The position numbers were made by a program, and so were the translations under genes. From contig JAHZHS010000090.1 in the NCBI GenBank assembly GCA_019420135.1, positions 1 to 6,374 on the forward strand: 6,374 bases of DNA, written 5' to 3'. The DNA is from Oscillospiraceae bacterium. Lineage in GTDB: Bacteria > Bacillota > Clostridia > Oscillospirales > Ruminococcaceae. The number at the start of each line of letters is the position of its first letter. Positions within the stretch are counted from its first letter, which is position 1. Under the pieces are notes generated by a model. That model searched no databases, was not told where the DNA came from, and saw nothing but the letters and a program-made list of their open reading frames with translations. Of this stretch, positions 1 to 4,848 are shown piece by piece.

Positions 1-25
1 AATTTCACACAAATTCATTGCCATA

Positions 26-54
26 AGAGTAAAACATTTGCGCGCAATTGTCAA
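26..54 (-). promoter_or_regulatory. Possible leftward promoter
   Basis: On the minus strand a perfect -35 hexamer TTGACA (54 to 49) is followed after 17 nt by TACTCT (31 to 26), a poor -10 that keeps the first, second and last consensus bases. It would start transcription near position 19 and read off the left edge, so no gene can be assigned. The perfect -35 and ideal spacing favour it; the weak -10 argues against it. Confidence 0.3.
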
Positions 55-153
55 TTTCAGCCCGCCTGTCGAAAACAGTTCCTATACCATTATAGTAGCG
101 GCAGAAAAAACGGCGCGGACGGAGTGTCGCCGCAGGAAAAGACAAACTGCATC

Positions 154-182
154 TTGTCTTGCGGCACGGAGTGCGGTACAAT
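154..182 (+). promoter_or_regulatory. Promoter of glmM
   Basis: TTGTCT (154-159), a 17-nt spacer and TACAAT (177-182) form a good sigma-A-type promoter on the plus strand, with transcription expected to start near 189. The spacer contains a short dyad GCAC-GGA-GTGC (164-174). It is the only convincing rightward promoter before glmM. It would give the gene an untranslated leader of about 165 nt. Confidence 0.55.
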
Positions 183-188
183 AAACAA

Positions 189-353
189 AAGTCTGCCTGC
201 CGTCATTTTACGGCACAGAATCATTTTTCGGCGGATTTTGTCAAACATGGAAATCATGCGGAACCGCTTGCGGGAGCGGCAGAAAGCCTCCCGCTGCGGC
301 GGAAACGCCGTGCGGTCCGGCAACATTGAAACTGACTTTTTGGAGATGAATGT
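189..353 (+). promoter_or_regulatory. Structured 5' leader of glmM
   Basis: No gene is supported between 1 and 353; from about 189 the sequence is expected to be glmM leader RNA. Hairpins seen by eye: TGCCGT/ACGGCA (198-203 with 210-215); a long stem of CCGC/GCGG plus GCGGGAG/CTCCCGC (264-299, with a small internal loop and an 11-nt apical loop); and CCGC plus CGGCG closed by a GAAA tetraloop against CGCCG plus GCGG (291-315). The last two share bases 291-299 and cannot form together. No U-run directly follows either one, so a standard attenuator is not evident. The glmM ribosome binding site TGGAG is at 341-345. I do not recognise a known riboswitch or ribozyme class, and folding was not computed. 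Confidence 0.4.
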
Positions 354-1760
354 ATGGGTAAATACTTCGGCACCGACGGCTTCCGCGGCGAAGCCAACAT
401 CAACCTGACGGCAGACCATGCCTACAAGGTGGGCCGCTTCCTGGGCTGGTACTATAATGAAAAGCGCCGCCGGGATGCAGAGGCCGGCCGCGCCGTTCCG
501 GAAGGTCCCGCCCGCATTGTCATCGGCAAGGATACCCGCCGCTCGAGCTATATGTTTGAGTATTCCCTGGTGGGCGGCCTGGTGGCGTCCGGCGCGGATG
601 CCTACCTGCTCCACGTCACCACCACTCCCTCGGTGGCTTACGTGGCCCGGGTGGATGCCTTCGATTGCGGCATCATGATCTCGGCTTCCCACAACCCCTA
701 CTACGACAACGGCATCAAGCTCATCAACGGCCAGGGCGAGAAGATGGACGAGGAGACCATCTCTCTGGTGGAAGCCTACCTGGACGGCGACCTCAACGCC
801 TTCGGCCAGCACTGGGAGGAACTGCCCTTCGCCACCCGGGACAAGATCGGCTGCACCGTGGACTATATCTCCGGCCGCAACCGCTACATCGGCTACCTCA
901 TCAGCCTGGGCATGTACTCCTTCCGCGGCGTCAAGGTTGGCCTCGACTGTGCCAACGGCTCCAGCTGGAACATTGCCAAAGCGGTGTTCGATGCCCTGGG
1001 CGCCACCACCTATGTGATCAACGCCGAGCCCAACGGCTTGAACATTAACCTCAATGCCGGCTCCACCCACATCGAGGGCTTGCAGAAGTTCGTGGTGGAG
1101 AAAGGCCTGGACATCGGCTTTGCCTACGACGGCGACGCCGACCGCTGCCTCTGCGTGGATGAAAAAGGGGAGGTCATCACCGGCGATCACATCCTCTATA
1201 TTTATGGCCGTTACATGAAAGAGCGCGGCAAGCTCATCAACAACACCGTCGTCACCACCGTCATGTCCAACTTTGGTCTGTACAAGGCCCTGGATGAGCT
1301 GGACATCGGTTACGCCAAGACCAAGGTGGGCGACAAGTACGTCTACGAGTACATGCAGCAGAACGGCTGCCGCATCGGCGGTGAGCAGAGCGGCCATATC
1401 ATCTTTTCCAAGTACGCCTCCACTGGCGACGGCATCCTGACCAGCCTCAAGCTGATGGAAGTCATGCTGGCCCGCAAGAAGCCCATGAGCGAGCTGGCGG
1501 CCCCCCTCAAGATCTATCCCCAGGTGCTGGAGAACGTCAAGGTTACCGACAAGACCGCGGCCCAGAACGACGCCGATGTGCAGGCCGCCGTCAAGGCTGT
1601 GGCCGAGGCCCTGGGGGATACCGGCCGCATTCTGGTGCGGGAGTCCGGCACCGAGCCCCTGGTCCGCGTGATGGTGGAAGCTCCCGAGCAGGAGACCTGC
1701 CAGAAGTACGTGGACAGTGTGGTCAAGGTCATCCGGGACAAGGGCTACGCTGTGGAGTGA
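354..1760 (+). CDS. glmM: Phosphoglucosamine mutase GlmM
   Basis: GlmM interconverts glucosamine-6-phosphate and glucosamine-1-phosphate in the cytoplasm, the step between GlmS and GlmU towards UDP-GlcNAc for peptidoglycan. The 468-residue protein shows the four-domain alpha-D-phosphohexomutase signatures in order: FGTDGFRG at residues 5-12; the active-site ISASHNP with the phosphorylated Ser at 112; the metal-binding loop DGDADR at 259-264; the sugar-binding GGEQSGH at 342-348, typical of GlmM within the superfamily; and the phosphate-binding RESGTEPLVRV at 429-439. It is slightly longer than the usual ~445-450 residues, partly because of a basic insertion around residues 36-53. The start is fixed by TGGAG (341-345), 8 nt upstream, and by the conserved MGKYFGTDGFRG beginning. 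In many Bacillota glmM follows cdaA-cdaR (c-di-AMP synthesis), but here over 350 nt of non-coding DNA precedes it. No terminator lies between it and rplU, so read-through into the ribosomal protein genes is possible. Confidence 0.96.
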   Translation: MGKYFGTDGFRGEANINLTADHAYKVGRFLGWYYNEKRRRDAEAGRAVPEGPARIVIGKDTRRSSYMFEYSLVGGLVASGADAYLLHVTTTPSVAYVARVDAFDCGIMISASHNPYYDNGIKLINGQGEKMDEETISLVEAYLDGDLNAFGQHWEELPFATRDKIGCTVDYISGRNRYIGYLISLGMYSFRGVKVGLDCANGSSWNIAKAVFDALGATTYVINAEPNGLNINLNAGSTHIEGLQKFVVEKGLDIGFAYDGDADRCLCVDEKGEVITGDHILYIYGRYMKERGKLINNTVVTTVMSNFGLYKALDELDIGYAKTKVGDKYVYEYMQQNGCRIGGEQSGHIIFSKYASTGDGILTSLKLMEVMLARKKPMSELAAPLKIYPQVLENVKVTDKTAAQNDADVQAAVKAVAEALGDTGRILVRESGTEPLVRVMVEAPEQETCQKYVDSVVKVIRDKGYAVE

Positions 1761-1778
1761 AAAGAATAAAAAAACTCC

Positions 1779-1807
1779 TTGACGGGAACATTTTTCTATG
1801 ATATGAT
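1779..1807 (+). promoter_or_regulatory. Promoter of rplU-rpmA
   Basis: TTGACG (1779-1784), exactly 17 nt, then TATGAT (1802-1807) match the sigma-A consensus at ten of twelve positions. A second TATGAT overlaps at 1797-1802 but would give a 12-nt spacer, so the downstream copy is preferred. Transcription should begin around 1813-1815. The promoter starts only 18 nt after the glmM stop codon. An A-rich stretch (1761-1774) just upstream of the -35 could act as an UP element, which suits a ribosomal protein operon. Confidence 0.8.
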
Positions 1808-1813
1808 GTTAGA

Positions 1814-1895
1814 GCCGCTTGGCAAGGGCACGAGAAGTGTGTCTGTGTGCAGACGCCGCCTGACCCAGCGAGACTTATTGAAAGAGGTTTTACAC
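1814..1895 (+). promoter_or_regulatory. Candidate L21 (rplU) leader
   Basis: About 80 nt of untranslated RNA lie between the predicted start site and the rplU ATG. A clear hairpin is GTCTG-TGTG-CAGAC (1841-1854), extendable outward by a G-U and a G-C pair (1839-1856). It is preceded by a small CAC/GTG stem (1829-1839) and a C-rich/G-rich stem around 1815-1828. The ribosome binding site AAAGAGG (1881-1887) is 8 nt before the ATG. Bacillota often carry an L21 leader, thought to mediate autoregulation by the ribosomal protein, at exactly this position. The assignment rests on position and the presence of stems; I could not match it to the family consensus. Confidence 0.42.
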
Positions 1896-2207
1896 ATGTA
1901 CGCAGTGATCGTTACCGGTGGCAAGCAGTACAGCGTCAAAGTCGGCGACAGCATCTACGTCGAGAAGCTGGGCGCTGAGGCTGAGTCTGAAGTCACCTTT
2001 GACCGTGTCCTGGCTGTTGGCGAGGAGGGCAGCGTCAAGGTCGGCGCTCCCGTTGTCGAGGGCGCAAGCGTTGTCGGCAAGGTTGTCAAGAATGGCAAGG
2101 GCAAGAAGCTGAACATTCTGACCTATCGTCCCAAGAAGGGCAGCATGGTCCGCAAGGGCCATCGTCAGCCCTACACCAAGGTGGAAATCACCGCGATCAA
2201 CGGCTAA
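1896..2207 (+). CDS. rplU: 50S ribosomal protein L21
   Basis: L21 (bL21) is a 23S-rRNA-binding protein of the large subunit. The 103-residue product begins MYAVIVTGGKQYSV, the universal L21 start. It continues with VGDSIYVEKL and ends with the RNA-binding segment ILTYRPKKGSMVRKGHRQPYTKVEI (read in two parts, about residues 74-98), the canonical C-terminal signature of the family. Its length is normal for the family. The open frame extends upstream to 1779, but that extension lies over the promoter and leader. The ATG at 1896 has AAAGAGG at 8 nt spacing and starts the conserved sequence, so it is the right start. rpmA follows after 14 nt and the two genes form an operon. The Cys-protease gene prp, commonly found between rplU and rpmA in Bacillota, is absent here. 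Confidence 0.97.
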   Translation: MYAVIVTGGKQYSVKVGDSIYVEKLGAEAESEVTFDRVLAVGEEGSVKVGAPVVEGASVVGKVVKNGKGKKLNILTYRPKKGSMVRKGHRQPYTKVEITAING

Positions 2208-2221
2208 GGAGGTAACACACA

Positions 2222-2473
2222 ATGGCACATAAAAAAGGCGTAGGCTCCACGAAAAACGGCCGTGACTCCGAGGCAAAGCGCCTGGGCGTCAAGCGCGGCG
2301 ACGGCCAGTTCGTTCTGGCGGGCAACATCATCGTGCGTCAGCGCGGCACCCACATCCATCCGGGTGAGGGCGTCGGCATCGGCAGCGACGATACCCTGTT
2401 CGCTCTGGTTGACGGCCATGTTCATTTTGAGCGCATGGGCCGTGACCGCAAGCGTTGCACTGTCAAACAGTAA
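2222..2473 (+). CDS. rpmA: 50S ribosomal protein L27
   Basis: L27 (bL27) sits near the peptidyl-transferase centre, where its N-terminal tail reaches the tRNA acceptor ends. The 83-residue protein carries the family signature MAHKKGVGSTKNGRDSEAKR at its N-terminus, then GNIIVRQRGTHIHPGEGVGIGSDDTLFAL (residues about 35-63). The AGGAGG ribosome binding site (2207-2212) overlaps the rplU stop codon and lies 9 nt before the ATG, fixing the start. In most Bacillota L27 is made with a short N-terminal extension ending in a motif like LQFFA, which the protease Prp removes. Here the protein begins directly at the mature-type MAHKK end, and no upstream in-frame extension is possible because the rplU stop and the ribosome binding site are there. 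A strong terminator follows 8 nt after the stop. Confidence 0.97.
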   Translation: MAHKKGVGSTKNGRDSEAKRLGVKRGDGQFVLAGNIIVRQRGTHIHPGEGVGIGSDDTLFALVDGHVHFERMGRDRKRCTVKQ

Positions 2474-2481
2474 AAACCAGC

Positions 2482-2516
2482 TTGGGCGGGCCGCCAAGGC
2501 CCGCCCAAATTTTTTT
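2482..2516 (+). terminator. Rho-independent terminator of rplU-rpmA
   Basis: A perfect 11-bp GC-rich stem, TTGGGCGGGCC (2482-2492) with GGCCCGCCCAA (2498-2508), has a 5-nt loop GCCAA. One A and a run of seven T (2510-2516) follow. It begins 8 nt after the rpmA stop codon and should efficiently end the rplU-rpmA transcript before obgE. Confidence 0.95.
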
Positions 2517-2535
2517 GGACAGAATAAACCGTGAC

Positions 2536-2612
2536 AGGCGCTGCCGCCCGTACAGGGCAGCGGCCTGCCTGATCGGATCGATTCATAACAGCGCGGGGAC
2601 TTCGGTTCCCGC
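2536..2612 (+). promoter_or_regulatory. Two hairpins upstream of obgE
   Basis: The first hairpin pairs AGGC plus GCTGCC (2536-2545) with GGCAGC plus GCCT (2556-2566, one bulged G) around a 10-nt loop. The second is an 8-bp stem, GCGGGGAC/GTTCCCGC (2593-2612, one G-U pair), closed by the extra-stable c(UUCG)g tetraloop. Neither is followed by a T-run, so they are not terminators. The second ends 25 nt before the obgE ATG, leaving the ribosome binding site GAGG (2625-2628) free. I found no convincing -35/-10 pair between 2517 and 2637. They may be leader structures or RNA-stability elements; the function is unknown. Confidence 0.45.
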
Positions 2613-2637
2613 CCAGGCAAGAAAGAGGTAATACCCG

Positions 2638-3918
2638 ATGCCCGGTAACTTTATTGATGTAGCGACCATTTGGGTCCACGGCGGCAAGGGCGGCGACGGC
2701 TGCGTCAGCTTCCATCGCGAAAAATTCGTTGCGGCAGGTGGCCCCGACGGCGGCGACGGCGGCCGCGGCGGCAGCATCGTCTTTGTGGCGGATGACAACC
2801 TGTCCACCCTGATGGACTTCCGCTACAAGCGCAAGTACACCGCACCCGACGGCGAGAACGGCCGCGGCGCCCGCCAGAAAGGCCGTGACGCCGAGGACCT
2901 GGTCATCCGCGTGCCCCGTGGCACCGTGCTGAAAGAGGCGGAGTCCGGCCTGGTGGTGGCGGACCTTTCCGGGGACGAGCCCGTCGTTGTGGCCAAGGGC
3001 GGCCGCGGCGGCTGGGGCAACGCCCGGTTTGCCACTCCCACCCGCCAGATCCCCAAGTTTGCCAAGCCCGGCTTGCCCGGCGAGGAACTGCACCTGACCC
3101 TTGAGCTCAAGGTCATCGCTGATGTGGGCCTCATCGGCTTCCCCAACGTGGGCAAGTCCACCCTCATCAGCGTCATCAGCGCGGCAAAGCCCAAGATCGC
3201 CAACTACCACTTCACCACCCTGACCCCCGTGCTGGGCGTGGTGCGCGTCGGCCCCGAGCAGAGCTTTGTCTGCGCCGACATCCCCGGCCTCATTGAGGGC
3301 GCCGCCGAGGGCGTGGGCCTGGGCCATGACTTCCTGCGCCATGTGGAGCGCTGCCGCCTGCTTTTGCATGTAGTGGACGTTTCCGGCTGCGAGGGCCGCG
3401 ACCCCAAGGAAGATTTTGAACAGATCAACCACGAGCTGGAGGGCTTCTCGGCCGAGCTGGCCACCCGTCCCCAGATCGTCCTGGGCAACAAGTGCGACAT
3501 CGCCGCCCCCGAACAGGTGGAGGCGTTCCGTAAGTATATCGAGGCCAAGGGTCTGACCTTCCTGCCCATCTCGGCGGCCACCCGCCAGGGCATCGACGGC
3601 CTGCCCGCCCTGGTTTACCAGCGGCTGTCCCAGCTGCCTCCCGTCAAGGTCTACGAGGCGCAGTACGTCCGCCCCGACCTGTCCAACCAGCCCAAGCGGC
3701 CCTTTACCGCCCAGCGCACCGGCGAACACGAGTTCAGCGTGGATGCTCCCTGGCTGGAGCGTATCCTGGCCGGCACCAACGTGGAGGACTACGAGAGCCT
3801 GCAGTATTTCCAGACACAGCTGGGCGATTCCGGCATTCTGGACGAACTGGTCCGCCTTGGGGTTGAGGAGAACGACACCATCAAGATCGGCGAGTACGAG
3901 TTCGACTATGTCTACTGA
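2638..3918 (+). CDS. obgE: GTPase Obg/CgtA
   Basis: Obg is an essential GTPase that binds the 50S subunit late in assembly and responds to the guanine nucleotide pool, including (p)ppGpp. The 426-residue protein has all three domains. The glycine-rich Obg fold is at residues 1-158, with repeated GGKGGDG, GGPDGGDGGRGG and KGGRGGWGN segments. The G domain runs from about 160 to 335: G1 GFPNVGKS at 167-174, G2 Thr 193/194 in HFTTLTP, G3 DIPGL at 214-218, G4 NKCD at 284-287 and G5 SAA at 312-314. The C-terminal OCT domain, from about 355 to the end, finishes in the typical GEYEFDYVY. The start has GAGG (2625-2628) 9 nt upstream and begins the conserved N-terminus. It follows rpmA as in many bacteria, but a strong terminator separates them, so it is probably transcribed independently. 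mrnC follows after 17 nt, likely in the same transcript. Confidence 0.96.
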   Translation: MPGNFIDVATIWVHGGKGGDGCVSFHREKFVAAGGPDGGDGGRGGSIVFVADDNLSTLMDFRYKRKYTAPDGENGRGARQKGRDAEDLVIRVPRGTVLKEAESGLVVADLSGDEPVVVAKGGRGGWGNARFATPTRQIPKFAKPGLPGEELHLTLELKVIADVGLIGFPNVGKSTLISVISAAKPKIANYHFTTLTPVLGVVRVGPEQSFVCADIPGLIEGAAEGVGLGHDFLRHVERCRLLLHVVDVSGCEGRDPKEDFEQINHELEGFSAELATRPQIVLGNKCDIAAPEQVEAFRKYIEAKGLTFLPISAATRQGIDGLPALVYQRLSQLPPVKVYEAQYVRPDLSNQPKRPFTAQRTGEHEFSVDAPWLERILAGTNVEDYESLQYFQTQLGDSGILDELVRLGVEENDTIKIGEYEFDYVY

Positions 3919-3935
3919 GAAAGGCGGCAGGGAAT

Positions 3936-4349
3936 ATGCTGTTTGAAGCAGTGCCCAAGATCGACATCCGGGAGCAGAGCCCCCTTTCCCTGGCGTTTGT
4001 GGGGGACGCGGTGCTGGAACTTCTGGTCCGGCAGCGCCTGGTGGAGACCACCCGCCTGCTGCCGGGCCGCCTGCACTCCGTCGCCACGCGGTATGTCTCG
4101 GCCCGGGCCCAGAGCAGGGAACTTTCCATTCTGGAACCGGTCCTGACGGAGGAGGAAGCCAACGTGCTGCGCCGGGGCAAAAATGCCAGCAAAGCCACGG
4201 TGGCCAAACATGCCACGCCCCAGGAGTACCGCGCCTCCACCGGGTTCGAGTGCCTGTTGGGGTATCTCTACCTCAAGGGCCGCAACGACCGCATTGTGGA
4301 ACTGTTCGACCTGCTGTGGGAGGGCTTTGATCCTGAGGAAGAGGCCTGA
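3936..4349 (+). CDS. mrnC: Mini-ribonuclease III (MrnC)
   Basis: Mini-RNase III is an RNase III-family nuclease with a catalytic domain but no double-stranded RNA-binding domain. In Bacillus subtilis it is a homodimer that matures both ends of 23S rRNA with help from L3. The 137-residue protein has the RNase III fold signatures: PLSLAFVGDAVLEL at residues 16-29, with the catalytic-site Asp at 24; YVSARAQS at 53-60; RRGKNA at 79-84; and EYRASTGFECLLGYLYL at 97-113, with the metal-binding Glu at 105. Length and organisation match the family. The start has a purine-rich AGGCGG (3922-3927) at suitable spacing and lies 17 nt after the obgE stop. In Bacilli the gene normally follows cysS; here it is linked to obgE, joining two 50S maturation functions. 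It ends shortly before a bidirectional terminator. Confidence 0.93.
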   Translation: MLFEAVPKIDIREQSPLSLAFVGDAVLELLVRQRLVETTRLLPGRLHSVATRYVSARAQSRELSILEPVLTEEEANVLRRGKNASKATVAKHATPQEYRASTGFECLLGYLYLKGRNDRIVELFDLLWEGFDPEEEA

Positions 4350-4372
4350 ACCGAAGCAACGATACAAAAACA

Positions 4373-4435
4373 AAGGCAGCGGCAGAGGGGCCGCCCGTCC
4401 GTGACCGGGGGCGTTGTCCGCTCTACCGCTGCCTT
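4373..4435. terminator. Bidirectional terminator between mrnC and the small gene
   Basis: A long stem-loop is anchored by a perfect 10-bp stem, AAGGCAGCGG (4373-4382) with CCGCTGCCTT (4426-4435). It continues inward past one mismatch with AGAG/CTCT (4384-4387 with 4421-4424), and the GC-rich interior can fold further. Reading right it is followed by CGGTTTTGG, a weak T-run for mrnC. Reading left it is followed by TGTTTTTGT, a better T-run for the minus-strand gene whose stop is at 4461. The position between convergent genes supports a shared terminator, probably stronger leftward. Confidence 0.72.
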
Positions 4436-4460
4436 CGGTTTTGGCAAGGACAGTCAGAAA

Positions 4461-4640
4461 TTACTTCTTGCACTTGCCGCCGCAGTTGGTGGCGCGATTG
4501 GTCGTCTTGTCGGAGACAGAGTTCTCCGCAGCGTTGCTGCCGGTCTTGTTGGCAGACTTCATGCGCTCAGATGCCTGGTTGCTGGTGGTGTGGACGGTGC
4601 GGTTGGTGGTTTTCTGCTCGGTTTTCTCATTCTTGGCCAT
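4461..4640 (-). CDS. Small hydrophilic basic protein, 59 aa, unrecognised
   Basis: I do not recognise this gene. The minus-strand frame reads ATG at 4640-4638 to TAA at 4463-4461. An excellent ribosome binding site AAGGAGG (4655-4649) is 8 nt upstream, and a terminator lies downstream, so it looks like a genuine translation unit. The 59-residue product is rich in Thr (10), Asn (8), Lys and Ser. It has 12 Lys/Arg against 5 Asp/Glu and contains no Leu, Ile, Phe, Tyr, Trp or Pro. It should therefore be soluble and largely disordered; there is no signal peptide or membrane segment. The motif KTTNR occurs twice, at residues 10-14 and 45-49. The C-terminus is NCGGKCKK, with two Cys at 53 and 57 (C-x3-C) that could bind metal, form a disulfide or link dimers. 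The composition recalls small acid-soluble spore proteins and other hydrophilins, but no family signature is visible. It is convergent to mrnC and divergent from the methyltransferase gene. Confidence 0.8.
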   Translation of the reverse strand: MAKNEKTEQKTTNRTVHTTSNQASERMKSANKTGSNAAENSVSDKTTNRATNCGGKCKK

Positions 4641-4648
4641 GGTGGGAC

Positions 4649-4655
4649 CCTCCTT
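4649..4655 (-). promoter_or_regulatory. Strong Shine-Dalgarno of the 59-aa gene
   Basis: On the minus strand AAGGAGG (4655 to 4649), within GGAAGGAGGG, lies 8 nt before the ATG at 4640. This near-perfect complement to the 16S rRNA tail is the best site in the window together with that of rpmA. It decides both that the small frame is translated and where it starts. Confidence 0.82.
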
Positions 4656-4697
4656 CCCTCAAAAGGTCGTTTTCAGTGGCCAGCGTTTGCCGCATTC

Positions 4698-4726
4698 CGG
4701 CCGCACAGATTCTCTTCCGGCGGCCG
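4698..4726 (-). promoter_or_regulatory. GC-only hairpin in the leader of the 59-aa gene
   Basis: CGGCCGC (4698-4704) and GCGGCCG (4720-4726) form a perfect 7-bp inverted repeat with a 15-nt loop, 58 nt upstream of the small gene's ATG on the minus strand. No T-run follows in either direction, so it is not a terminator. If transcription starts near 4799 it would fold in the leader RNA; otherwise it may simply reflect GC-rich spacer DNA. The rest of the 4641-4848 gap holds the two ribosome binding sites and the promoter elements listed separately. Confidence 0.35.
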
Positions 4727-4786
4727 TACGCGGCTGCCCGAGCCCCTGCCCTGTCAAAATCCGGCTTGGGTGGTCACGACGATAGT

Positions 4787-4815
4787 TTGCCCTCCCTCTG
4801 TGCCGAATATACAAT
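4787..4815 (+). promoter_or_regulatory. Promoter of the RsmF-like gene, with a minus-strand -10 in the same place
   Basis: On the plus strand TTGCCC (4787-4792), 17 nt and TACAAT (4810-4815) form a good sigma-A-type promoter, with transcription starting near 4822 and a short leader of about 27 nt. On the minus strand TATATT (4811 to 4806) overlaps the same -10. It has a poor -35, TTTCCT (4834 to 4829), at 17 nt, and could drive the divergent 59-aa gene with a leader of about 160 nt. The plus promoter is the more convincing of the two. Confidence 0.55.
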
Positions 4816-4848
4816 CTTACCTCTCCCAAGGAAAGGAGACGCTGCTCT

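Noticed and set aside
189..353. A glmS-type ribozyme or other known riboswitch before glmM
   Set aside because: I saw none of the known conserved cores, and the leader belongs to glmM rather than glmS. It is kept only as an unclassified structured leader.
124..408. Plus-strand frame of 94 codons overlapping the start of glmM
   Set aside because: It spans the glmM promoter and leader and enters glmM out of frame. No ribosome binding site or conserved sequence is visible.
90..1397. Long minus-strand open frame (435 codons) opposite glmM
   Set aside because: It is antisense to the well-supported glmM, has a Val/Ala/Gly-rich composition typical of a shadow frame in GC-rich DNA, and has no family motif.
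1779..1895. 39-residue N-terminal extension of L21
   Set aside because: The extension is encoded over the promoter hexamers and leader. The family start and a good ribosome binding site are at 1896.
2593..2612. UUCG hairpin before obgE as a terminator
   Set aside because: There is no T-run after the stem and the obgE ribosome binding site follows directly, so it is more likely a leader structure.
2422..3729. Long minus-strand open frame opposite obgE
   Set aside because: It is antisense to all the Obg motifs and the terminator, with low-complexity Gly/Ala/Leu composition and no recognisable domain.
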